Assembly: GCA_003445095.1 (NCBI GenBank)
Contig: DLVS01000501.1
Location: forward strand, 1-6,913
Direction of reading: 5' to 3'
Length of the DNA stretch: 6,913 bases
Origin: Verrucomicrobiales bacterium
Lineage (GTDB): Bacteria > Verrucomicrobiota > Verrucomicrobiia > Limisphaerales > UBA9464
Both the position numbers and the translations under genes were made by a program. Positions 1 through 6,538 of the stretch are shown piece after piece. The first letter of the stretch is position 1; each line of letters opens with the position of its first letter. The notes below the pieces were generated by a model, which made no database searches, had not been told where the DNA came from, and saw only the letters and a list, made by a program, of their open reading frames with translations.

Positions 1-1
1 C

Positions 2-2533
2 GCGCTGATGTTAGACGGCGTGATCGAACAGCGAGGGAAGTTTTCCGCCCAAGGCACCGTGGCGCTGAATGTTCGTCCGGGTGTCGCTTACCTCCTCTTG
101 GCCTACGATCCCGTGAATCACGCTCTCTTCACCTCCGAAGGCACCACGCCATCGGCTGGGATTTCCGGTGATCTCGCCGACTTTCAGATTCGGCTGCTGG
201 CGGGCGAACCCGATGCTGACGCAGACGGATTGCCGGACCTCGTGGAAGCCGTGGTGGGTACGAACCCTCGCCAGCCGGACACCGACGGCGACGGAGTGAC
301 CGATCTGGCGGAAATTCAGCAGGGCCTGGACCCGTTGGGAGGACGTTTAGCTCAAACTGGGATTGTCGCTTCGGCCGAAACCCCGGGTAACGCCGTGGAT
401 ATTTGCGCTGCGAATAATCTGGCCGTTACTGCCAACGAGGCGGGCGGTATCTCGGTCTTCAATCTTGGAAGCGGACAGAACCCGATCCAAGTAGCCCAAG
501 TGACGATTCCTGGTCGCGCTTTACGCGTTGCCTTGGCAGAGAATTTCGCTGCCGTAGCTGCCGAAGCCGCGGGCCTAATCGTCGTCGATCTGACCGATCC
601 GGCCGCGGCGCGGATAGTGCATCAGGTGAATGTCGGTGACACCGTGCTATCGGTCGCCAGCATGGCCGGGCTCGTTTGCGTCGGCACGCGTTCGGGAGAA
701 ATCGTCCTCGTGGAGCTGGCCAGTGGAGCGATCCTGAGCCGCCTCCGACTAGGCGAGACAGTTCGCGATGTCGGTTTCGGTGCGCAGCTCCTATACGCCT
801 TGACCGACACTCGCCTTCACGCGGTGGACTACGGTTCAGCCACCTTGACCCACCTGAGTTCGACCCAGTCACCTTCGCCCGCCAGTGTCAATCAGCGGTT
901 GTTCGTCGGTGACTCCATCGCGTACGCGGCCCATCCGCGGGGAAACAACTCCTTCGATTTGAGCCAGCCGCATCTACCTCGCCTGATTAGTGCCGGAGTA
1001 ACGCCCCAGTTTGGTTGGAAGCAGATTGTTCCCAACGGATCTGGGTTGGGCGTCGCCGCGGTCGGCTTAAATCTGTCCTTCGACGGGCCGCACAACATTT
1101 CTATATATAATCTGACGAATCGAACCAACACGGCGGTTTTCGTCGGCGAAATCGTCACGCCCGGGATCGCCCGGGCTGTCACGCTGTACAACGGGTTAGC
1201 GTATGTGGCGGATGGTCCCGCTGGTTTGCAAGTCATCAACTACTTGCCCTTTGATCAGCAAGGTCGGCCGCCCTCTATTCGATTGACGACCTCGGACGCC
1301 CCCGGTCAGGCGGAGGCGGGTCAAGTGTTGCGCGTGACGGCGCACGTGGCTGATGACGTGCAGGTGGCGCAAGTCGGGTTCCTCTTGAATGGCGAACCAG
1401 TTTTCACGGACGGCAACTTCCCGTTTGAGTTCAGTTTCGTTGTCGGTGAGCCGCGCCTGTTGAATTCCGATCCATTCCAGATCCAGGCCATCGCGCGGGA
1501 CACCGGGGGCAACTCTGCCGCCAGCGAAGCCCTGACCCTCCGAATCGTGCCCGATGCCAAGGCGCCGGCGGTGCGTCGCGTATCCCCCTTCGACGGATCG
1601 ATGTCGGGGACCGTTCGGGTTGTTTCCGCTTTCTTTTCAGAACCGATCGATGCAGCCACCGTGAGCTCGAATTCCTTCGCCGTGATTAATCTGGGAGCTG
1701 ATCTCGCGCTGGGAACGGCGGACGACGTCTTGATCGAGGGGACATTCGACGTCCGCCCGGAATTGAACTCGGCCTCGTTCGAACCCGATGTAGCGATGGG
1801 ACCCGGGACCTATCGGTTGAGGATTTCTGCTCCGTTGGCAGACGCGGCGGGGAATGTGTTGGCAACGCCGTTCGAATCGTCGTTCCGCGTTTTTGATTTT
1901 CGGGATGACGATGGGGACCTAGTGCCCGACGAGGTGGAATCGGCGCTCGGATTGAATCCAACGCTTGCGGACACCGATGGCGATGGTGTGCTCGACGGCT
2001 TCGAGGATTTCGACAGGGACGGCCTGCCCAATGCGGGAGAAGTTTGGGCAGAGACCGACCCGCGGGTTGCTGACACCGATGGCAACGGTCGGAAGGATGG
2101 ACTCGAAGATCCGGACGGAGACGCGCTGGACAATGCGCATGAATTTGCCGCCGGCACGAATCCGTTGGTGGCCGACACGGATCACGACGGCTGGACGGAC
2201 GAAGCGGAAGTCACGGCCGGGAGTGATCCACTTAATCCTAGGTCATTGCCACCGCGCTTTCTGGTCGCGAGACCAGTTCTGGACGTGGCGTTCCCAAGTA
2301 TTTCGGCAGGACCCGGCACTGATGGATTGAGCGGTCAGTACTTTGCCAAACCGCCAGTTGTCGTTGCCGTGCCGGCCAGCGCTAACGGGGTGTCGCCGGT
2401 CGCCGCCGGAGGATTCGTTGCCCGTCCGCCTGTTCGCTTGACCGTGCCCTCCGTCGCCAGCGGAACCTTTCCCGTTGGGGTGGGCGAGTTCATCGCTCGC
2501 CCGCCACTCCAAGTGAAGTTGCCCTCACCCTGA
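2..2533 (+). CDS. Giant secreted protein, C-terminal part: LVIVD-like beta-propeller, Ig-like domains, TSP3 repeats (5' partial)
   Basis: The frame is open to the left edge, so the gene begins upstream; the first in-window ATG (8) is probably internal. Residues below count from it. Residues 1-60 look like the end of a beta domain. Residues 67-112 are two TSP3-like Asp-rich repeats (DADADGLPD, DTDGDGVTD). Residues 120-415 hold about seven propeller blades with the LVIVD pattern (for example AAGLIVVDLTDP near 187-198 and LAYVADGPAGLQVI at 397-410); blades five and six are irregular. Residues 422-514 are an Ig-like domain, and 518-630 resemble a Big_5/SbsA-type Ig domain (APAVRRVSPFDG, FSEPIDAATV, LADAAGNVL). 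Residues 633-746 are a TSP3 array expected to bind calcium. Residues 751-841 are four short repeats. I infer an extracellular structural or adhesive role. The protein ends without a PEP-CTERM, LPXTG or membrane anchor. The N-terminus is outside the window, so no signal peptide can be seen. It probably shares an operon with the next gene. Confidence 0.85.
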   Translation, partial: ALMLDGVIEQRGKFSAQGTVALNVRPGVAYLLLAYDPVNHALFTSEGTTPSAGISGDLADFQIRLLAGEPDADADGLPDLVEAVVGTNPRQPDTDGDGVTDLAEIQQGLDPLGGRLAQTGIVASAETPGNAVDICAANNLAVTANEAGGISVFNLGSGQNPIQVAQVTIPGRALRVALAENFAAVAAEAAGLIVVDLTDPAAARIVHQVNVGDTVLSVASMAGLVCVGTRSGEIVLVELASGAILSRLRLGETVRDVGFGAQLLYALTDTRLHAVDYGSATLTHLSSTQSPSPASVNQRLFVGDSIAYAAHPRGNNSFDLSQPHLPRLISAGVTPQFGWKQIVPNGSGLGVAAVGLNLSFDGPHNISIYNLTNRTNTAVFVGEIVTPGIARAVTLYNGLAYVADGPAGLQVINYLPFDQQGRPPSIRLTTSDAPGQAEAGQVLRVTAHVADDVQVAQVGFLLNGEPVFTDGNFPFEFSFVVGEPRLLNSDPFQIQAIARDTGGNSAASEALTLRIVPDAKAPAVRRVSPFDGSMSGTVRVVSAFFSEPIDAATVSSNSFAVINLGADLALGTADDVLIEGTFDVRPELNSASFEPDVAMGPGTYRLRISAPLADAAGNVLATPFESSFRVFDFRDDDGDLVPDEVESALGLNPTLADTDGDGVLDGFEDFDRDGLPNAGEVWAETDPRVADTDGNGRKDGLEDPDGDALDNAHEFAAGTNPLVADTDHDGWTDEAEVTAGSDPLNPRSLPPRFLVARPVLDVAFPSISAGPGTDGLSGQYFAKPPVVVAVPASANGVSPVAAGGFVARPPVRLTVPSVASGTFPVGVGEFIARPPLQVKLPSP
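206..343 (+). repeat. Two TSP3-like calcium-binding repeats, N-terminal pair
   Basis: This stretch encodes residues 67-112 (counted from the ATG at 8) with the pattern DxDxDGLPDxxE ... GTNPxxxDTDGDGVTDxxE ... GLDPL. Spaced aspartates in this arrangement chelate calcium in thrombospondin type 3 repeats. The pair sits before the propeller and may stiffen the linker between domains. The function is inferred from the family. Confidence 0.75.
1904..2245 (+). repeat. TSP3-like calcium-binding repeat array, C-terminal
   Basis: This stretch encodes residues 633-746 (counted from the ATG at 8). Asp-rich turns lie at about 633-642, 655-667, 669-678, 689-701, 701-712 and 723-734, separated by the recurring (G/E)xNP/(T/S)DP spacer with a following A-D-T-D motif. 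The residue pattern, for example DTDGDGVLD and DTDHDGWTD, is typical of TSP3 repeats. It joins the Ig-like domains to the C-terminal repeat tail. Confidence 0.8.
2258..2530 (+). repeat. C-terminal A-(R/K)-P repeat tail, four units
   Basis: The last 91 residues of the giant protein form four related units of about 28, 24, 25 and 14 residues. Each starts with F/V-x-A-(R/K)-P followed by alternating hydrophobic residues and a proline: ARPVLDVAFP, AKPPVVVAVP, ARPPVRLTVP, ARPPLQVKLP. The glycine-, serine- and valine-rich second half of each unit varies, and the last unit lacks it because the protein stops there. DNA identity between units is low, so this is an old, protein-level repeat. I do not recognise a named family. 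A short beta-strand docking or sorting tail is one inference. Confidence 0.7.
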
Positions 2534-2570
2534 CTTTGTTCGCTTCGATTATTATCTGACGAGAATTGAT

Positions 2571-3740
2571 ATGAAACGTTCCCTAACCCTGTTGGCCTCG
2601 TTTGCGTTTGGTCTGGTCGTCCTGGTGCCGGCCCGCGCGCAACAATTTCAATCCGGCAGCAACGGCTCCTACGGCCCGATCGACCTAACGGCTGCTGACG
2701 CCACACTTGAGCTGCCGCCGGACGGCATCTTCCAGTGCACGACGATTAACGTGGGTGCCGGACGCACGCTGCGGTTCACCCGCAACGCGCTCAACACTCC
2801 CGTGATCCTGCTCGCGACCGGCGATATCACCATTGCGGGAACGATTGATGTTTCGGGTCTCCGCGGCACGTCGTTGGTCGCGGGCGCGGGTGGGCCGGGT
2901 GGATTTGACGGCGGCGCACCCGGTTCTGCCGGACTTCCGGCGGGTGATGGTCAAGGTCCGGGAGGTGGCAAAGCCGGATTATTTGTTTCCGGCAATGACA
3001 GTCCCGGTGCGGCGAGTTATAGCGATCAACCAGGGTTTAGTCCGACTGCCAAACGCGGGGCGATCTATGGAAGCCCTTTGTTGCAGCCGGTCGTCGGTGG
3101 GTCCGGCGGCGGTGGCGCAGCAGGGAGCCCCGGCTGGGGTGGGGGGGGAGGGGGTGGCGCGATCCTGATCGCTTCCAGCACTCGGATCTCGATCACGGGC
3201 AAGATTTGGGCAGTCGGTGGAGGTGGTTACAATAGTGGAGTTCTCAACTCCGGCAGCGGTGGGGCCATTCGGTTGGTCGCCCCCATCGTCACCGGGACTG
3301 GAGGTCTCGAAGTAGGCGGCTGGAATGGCAACGGAGGTCGGGGCGACGGTCGCGCTCGAATCGACGCGCTGGATCGATCTGGCTTGTCACTAGCGATCAA
3401 TCCGGGTGCCGCCGGCTCGGTCGGCGGCGTCATGATGGTCTTCCCATCTCCCGCGCCGCGCCTTGATATCGTGGCCGCCGCCGGCCGAGCGATCGCCGTG
3501 GATTCGGGTCCTGTCAGCCTGACTCTTCCGTTCGGGACCTCGCCCAATCAGACGATCCAGGTACGCGCTCGTGACTTCGGACAGGTAGTACCGATTCGCG
3601 TCGTCCTTACTCCCGACAATGGCTCTGCCGCAACCTTCGACGCCCAAATCGACAACACCTCCGCCAACCCCGCGGAGGTCACGGTGCCAGTGGTATTCCC
3701 GCTGAATATCCTCACCCACGTTCAGGTGTGGACGCGGTGA
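2571..3740 (+). CDS. Glycine-rich secreted protein with signal peptide
   Basis: This 389-residue protein starts with a clear Sec signal peptide: MKRS, a hydrophobic core at residues 5-20, then A-R-A before Gln24 as the likely signal peptidase I site. That fixes the start at this ATG although no good Shine-Dalgarno is visible. Residues 25-104 include beta-helix-like strands (TTINVGAGRTLRF, GDITIAGTIDVSG). Residues 105-262 are glycine-rich with few charges, including seven consecutive glycines at 190-196 and the recurring pattern GGGGA(I/A)(L/R)L(I/V)A. Residues 297-389 look like a compact beta domain ending in HVQVWTR. There is no membrane anchor after the signal peptide, so secretion to the periplasm or outside is expected. 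The gene starts 37 bp after the giant protein and probably shares its transcript. I infer a surface or matrix component; no enzyme motif is seen. Confidence 0.85.
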   Translation: MKRSLTLLASFAFGLVVLVPARAQQFQSGSNGSYGPIDLTAADATLELPPDGIFQCTTINVGAGRTLRFTRNALNTPVILLATGDITIAGTIDVSGLRGTSLVAGAGGPGGFDGGAPGSAGLPAGDGQGPGGGKAGLFVSGNDSPGAASYSDQPGFSPTAKRGAIYGSPLLQPVVGGSGGGGAAGSPGWGGGGGGGAILIASSTRISITGKIWAVGGGGYNSGVLNSGSGGAIRLVAPIVTGTGGLEVGGWNGNGGRGDGRARIDALDRSGLSLAINPGAAGSVGGVMMVFPSPAPRLDIVAAAGRAIAVDSGPVSLTLPFGTSPNQTIQVRARDFGQVVPIRVVLTPDNGSAATFDAQIDNTSANPAEVTVPVVFPLNILTHVQVWTR

Positions 3741-3822
3741 TCTGTTGCTGTCAGTGGCATAGCCGGATCTGCGAAAGTGCCATTACTCCCAGTCGTGAAC
3801 CTTGCTCCGAGGCTGAAACTCG

Positions 3823-3837
3823 TGGGAGCGGGTCCCA
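3823..3837 (+). promoter_or_regulatory. Hairpin covering the ribosome-binding site of the next gene
   Basis: TGGGA (3823-3827) and TCCCA (3833-3837) form a perfect five-pair stem around a GCGGG loop. The stem includes most of the only Shine-Dalgarno-like sequence (GGGAG, 3824-3828) upstream of the ATG at 3840. If it folds in the mRNA it would hide the ribosome-binding site. It could also be a chance fold, since the stem is short. Confidence 0.3.
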
Positions 3838-3839
3838 GA

Positions 3840-4592
3840 ATGAATTCTTCGAGCCCGGCCATTCGATATGTCGCGGAGCCAACTCACGCGCGAGAAGTTT
3901 CTCTCGTCGGCACTGCGGACTTGGCTTTCTGGGTTAACCGATTGAGGAAAGAGAACCTTCGTCCCGTGGAGAGGAACGGGCGGGCGCAGATTCTGATTAT
4001 CGGCGCCGAAATGACATTCATGGGTATCCGGTTCACCGAAGTGGCCTTCTCGGTGCCTGTGCTGGTGCCTGGGTGTGAGAAGCCGGAGGCGGTCTTTCTG
4101 TGTCACGCGTTCAATTCGTGCCGGCTGTTCGCTTTCTGTGAACGTCGACTGTTTGCCACCCCGTATTCTCACGCGCAGTGTCGGGTATCGGTTTCGGAAT
4201 CTGTCTCGATTCGGATCATGTCAGACGGCCGGACCGTCTTCTTGACTGCGATGTCGTCGGAATCTCCCACGACCAAACGGGAACTGTTGCGGACCGGGGA
4301 AGAGAGTTGGGAGGGCCCAGTTTTTTTGCCGCGAAATGGTTATCGGCGTGCCGGAGGCAGGGATGCGCGGTTGTTCTTCGGGAGAATCAGGGGGCATACT
4401 CGAGTCTTTCCGTTTGTCCAACGTGACGATACCGTGATGGTCATGCCCTCGGGTGACTGCGATATCCTTGAGGCGTTACTCGATTCAGAGTTTGTCGGAG
4501 AAGAGTGGCTGGTGCGTCCCGATGCCACGCACGGGAAATCGAAGAGTTACCGGAGATCTGAGTGTGGTTTCGCCGGCGAAGGCGGAGATTAG
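3840..4592 (+). CDS. DUF2071-like (acetoacetate decarboxylase-like fold) protein
   Basis: This is a 250-residue protein with no signal peptide or membrane segment, so it is probably cytoplasmic. Residues 17-31 (AREVSLVGTADLAFW), 47-75 (a hydrophobic strand run, then FMGIRFTEVAFSVPV), 86-110 (FLCHAFNSCRLFAFCERRLFATPY, taken in parts) and 226-238 (RPDATHGKSKSYR) look like conserved blocks. I match this pattern from memory to the DUF2071/acetoacetate-decarboxylase-like group. It lacks an obvious lysine pair like the one in true acetoacetate decarboxylase, so I do not assign that reaction. The ATG at 3840 is chosen because GGAG lies 11 nt upstream and the first conserved block follows soon after. 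An in-frame GTG at 3777 would add 21 residues. The role is unknown. It lies about 100 bp after the glycine-rich gene, so co-transcription is possible but not shown. Confidence 0.7.
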   Translation: MNSSSPAIRYVAEPTHAREVSLVGTADLAFWVNRLRKENLRPVERNGRAQILIIGAEMTFMGIRFTEVAFSVPVLVPGCEKPEAVFLCHAFNSCRLFAFCERRLFATPYSHAQCRVSVSESVSIRIMSDGRTVFLTAMSSESPTTKRELLRTGEESWEGPVFLPRNGYRRAGGRDARLFFGRIRGHTRVFPFVQRDDTVMVMPSGDCDILEALLDSEFVGEEWLVRPDATHGKSKSYRRSECGFAGEGGD

Positions 4593-4745
4593 GGTGGCGC
4601 GAATCTTCCTCGTCGCGCGGAAAAAGAGTTTCGTCAAACTTCCTCAGCTTAAGCCGAACTAAGATCGCCCCCGCCCGTGCCGTCTCACGCGCGCGGACCT
4701 TAATTCCATTTCGCAATGCCCCAAGCCGAGCTTGAGCCGCTCGCC

Positions 4746-4770
4746 CTCAAAAGGGTAACGTTCCCTTGAG
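4746..4770 (+). terminator. Hairpin in the gap before the 166-residue membrane protein gene
   Basis: AAGGG (4751-4755) pairs with CCCTT (4763-4767) around the loop TAACGTT. Alternatively CTCAA plus GGG pairs with CCC plus TTGAG, leaving two bulged adenines. No T-run follows, so a classical intrinsic terminator is not supported. It could be a regulatory hairpin or chance. The rest of 4593-4802 shows no gene I can support. Confidence 0.2.
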
Positions 4771-4802
4771 TCACCGTTGCTCGCTTACGCTGAACAGACG
4801 GT

Positions 4803-5303
4803 ATGCTTCAGAGCATGGATCCTCTACTGCTAAGTCTAGTCTCAGCCTGTACAGCACTCGTGGCTTCCATCGTTGGGCCACTCGTAACGCTGGCCGTCGC
4901 CAAGCGTCAATTCAACGCGACTGTTCTTTCGGCGAACCGGCAGAAGTGGATCGAAACTCTGCGCGACATGCTTGCCGAGCTAATCTCGCTCCTCGTCGCG
5001 GCCGTCACCATCAAGGCGATGGGGAAAATTAAGTGGGACCGAGGGCTCGGCCCGATTAGCTCGGACCCAGCCCTCCTGCAGAAGTTGGAACGCATTGTCC
5101 TCGTTCAGTGGAAGATTCGTCTGCTCACTAACCCCAACGAGCCCGACCATCTTGACCTGAATCAATTGATCGACAGGGCGTTCAAACGATTGCAGGCTGA
5201 AGGCACCGAGGATGAAGCGACCGAATCCGACATCGAAAACATCACGCGCCTTGGGCAAGCGATTTTGAAGCGAGAATGGGCGCGCGTTAAGCGAGGAATC
5301 TAA
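4803..5303 (+). CDS. Small membrane-anchored protein of unknown function
   Basis: This is a 166-residue protein. Residues 7-33 form one hydrophobic helix (PLLLSLVSACTALVASIVG onward). A block follows that I have seen in many unrelated small membrane proteins: A-K-R-Q-F, then S-A-N-R-Q-K-W-I-x-x-L-R-D-x-L-A-E at about 43-59. A second, weaker hydrophobic stretch covers 57-70. The remainder (90-166) is charged and helical. The likely topology is an N-terminal anchor with a cytoplasmic helical domain, by inference. No Shine-Dalgarno precedes the ATG at 4803 or the alternative ATG at 4815, which would remove four residues. The function is unknown. Confidence 0.7.
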   Translation: MLQSMDPLLLSLVSACTALVASIVGPLVTLAVAKRQFNATVLSANRQKWIETLRDMLAELISLLVAAVTIKAMGKIKWDRGLGPISSDPALLQKLERIVLVQWKIRLLTNPNEPDHLDLNQLIDRAFKRLQAEGTEDEATESDIENITRLGQAILKREWARVKRGI

Positions 5304-5362
5304 CTCAAACTCAATTGGGCTAAAGATCGCGGATAGCCAAACATCATCAAACCAAGCCTACT

Positions 5363-5515
5363 ATGTTACATTACGCCGTCGTCTTTCTGATCATCGCCCT
5401 GATCGCCGGGGTGTTGGGATTTGGAGGCATCGCGGGCACTTCGGCCTGGATTGCCAAGATTTGCTTTATCGTCTTCCTCGTTTTTGCGCTGTTGTCGTTT
5501 CTGAAACGCAAATAG
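5363..5515 (+). CDS. DUF1328 / UPF0391 family small membrane protein
   Basis: This is a 50-residue protein, [20 protein letters not shown] and onward, ending LKRK. It has two hydrophobic helices (about residues 4-24 and 29-46) joined by a [13 protein letters not shown] segment. The sequence closely follows the DUF1328 pattern of small inner-membrane proteins (YtjA-like): [14 protein letters not shown], then a second helix. These are commonly 50-60 residues, so the length is complete. No Shine-Dalgarno is apparent. It lies 59 bp after the 166-residue membrane protein gene and converges with the pseudopilin. The family's molecular role is unknown to me; links to stress response have been proposed in some bacteria. 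Confidence 0.9.
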   Translation: MLHYAVVFLIIALIAGVLGFGGIAGTSAWIAKICFIVFLVFALLSFLKRK

Positions 5516-5602
5516 TCGGCCAACGAGTGCACCCGCCCGCCCGCAGCGAAGAGAAGCTGTAGCCGCCGGAAGAAGGCGCACCCGCTTTGCCTAGCCTGCC
5601 AA

Positions 5603-6538
5603 CTACTTGCGAGTGCTTCGTTCGGCCATCCAGTAGACGTCGCGCTTTAGGTCCGGGCGATTGCCGATCGAGATGTTGAGGGTCAGGAGTTGCCCTTTCT
5701 TGATCCCCCGACGTAGTTCGGACGACAGCCACTTGTGAATTTCCGAATGTCCGTCCGCAAACGCAAAGCCGGCGGCGCCGTTGTGATACATAGCCGGGTA
5801 GTCCACGAGTTTCTTCATTCCGGACGGATCCCCTTCGATGAAGCCATTCATATCCACCACGAAATAACCGTCGTTGATCGAATCTTCGCGTTCGTCGAGG
5901 AGCACAAAAGTTTGGGAAGGACCTGGGTTTTGAAAGTCGCCTTCGCGGAGATAGACCCGCCAACCGGCACCGGACTCGCCCCACGGGGGGCCGCCGACCC
6001 AATTGTTCATCGACATGCTGCGAATACGCGGAACTGTCTTCTTTTGGCGGGTGTCCTTACCGTAGGTCAGGTCAGCGGGACAATGCCATATCCCGATTGA
6101 TTGCCCACAATAGGGCCACAGCACGCTCTTCTTGGTGTAGGTCTCGTGGTCCCAGTTGTTGGGATCCGATTCCTTGCCCTTCGTGTTGTCGAGCCAACTC
6201 CCGCCGGTCCAGTTGGGTATCTCGGCCCGATATCCAGGAGGCGTCCAGTTCGCCGCGCCCACTAAGCGGTCGTTGTAGTCACCGGAATAGAGCTTCCAAG
6301 CGAGCATGAGCTGTTTCGAATTGCTCATGCAACTGATGCCCGTGGCCTTGGTTTTTGCTTTGCCCAAGGCAGGCAAAAGCATGCCGGCGAGGATGGCGAT
6401 GATGGCAATGACCACGAGGAGCTCGATCAGCGTGAATCCGGCACGCCGCAGGTCTCTCTGGGGATGGATGGATTGGGGAGGAGCATGCATAGGAGGTAAC
6501 GTGTGGACGTCACTATAGGAGGCGAATCGCGCGTCCAT
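5603..6538 (-). CDS. Type II secretion/pilin-like pseudopilin with H-X9-DG motif
   Basis: This 311-residue protein carries a type IV prepilin signal: G34 followed by [17 protein letters not shown], with Glu at mature position 5. The prepilin peptidase would cut between G34 and F35. The mature helix (35-59) anchors it in the inner membrane or in a pseudopilus. The C-terminal part has [13 protein letters not shown] (H252 to D262-G263), the H-X9-DG motif of a large family expanded in Verrucomicrobia and Planctomycetes. The start is uncertain. The ATG at 6538 has AAGG 8 nt upstream and gives a long 34-residue leader. The ATG at 6490 gives an 18-residue leader that looks more typical, but no Shine-Dalgarno precedes it. 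The frame stays open to 6667. No secretion or pilus machinery lies nearby, so it is an orphan here; its cargo is unknown. Confidence 0.9.
   Translation of the reverse strand: MDARFASYSDVHTLPPMHAPPQSIHPQRDLRRAGFTLIELLVVIAIIAILAGMLLPALGKAKTKATGISCMSNSKQLMLAWKLYSGDYNDRLVGAANWTPPGYRAEIPNWTGGSWLDNTKGKESDPNNWDHETYTKKSVLWPYCGQSIGIWHCPADLTYGKDTRQKKTVPRIRSMSMNNWVGGPPWGESGAGWRVYLREGDFQNPGPSQTFVLLDEREDSINDGYFVVDMNGFIEGDPSGMKKLVDYPAMYHNGAAGFAFADGHSEIHKWLSSELRRGIKKGQLLTLNISIGNRPDLKRDVYWMAERSTRK

Noticed and set aside
1101..1113. AT-rich TCTATATATAATC patch resembling a -10 box
   Set aside because: It is inside the propeller coding region with no -35 box and no start codon with a plausible gene downstream in the same direction.
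1159..1176. GCCCGGG repeated around ATC, a near-palindrome
   Set aside because: It lies in codons for a normal propeller segment, and GC-rich six-base palindromes are expected by chance in this composition.
892..1239. Long minus-strand frames opposite the giant protein (also 459-872, 1321-1659, 1810-2178, 2335-2706)
   Set aside because: They lie fully antisense to a protein with clear domains, have compositions rich in Arg, Ser and Pro with no motif, and look like GC-driven shadow frames.
5316..5340. Weak inverted repeat TTGGGCT / AGCCAA between the two small membrane protein genes
   Set aside because: The stem has a bulge, the loop is 13 nt and no T-run follows, so a terminator cannot be supported.
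5516..5602. Possible bidirectional terminator between the convergent DUF1328 and pseudopilin genes
   Set aside because: Only a four-pair CGCC/GGCG stem is seen and there is no T-run on either strand.
5466..6002. 178-codon minus-strand frame overlapping the pseudopilin C-terminus
   Set aside because: It overlaps the well-supported pseudopilin in another frame and the DUF1328 gene on the other strand, and is Arg-rich without a recognisable pattern.
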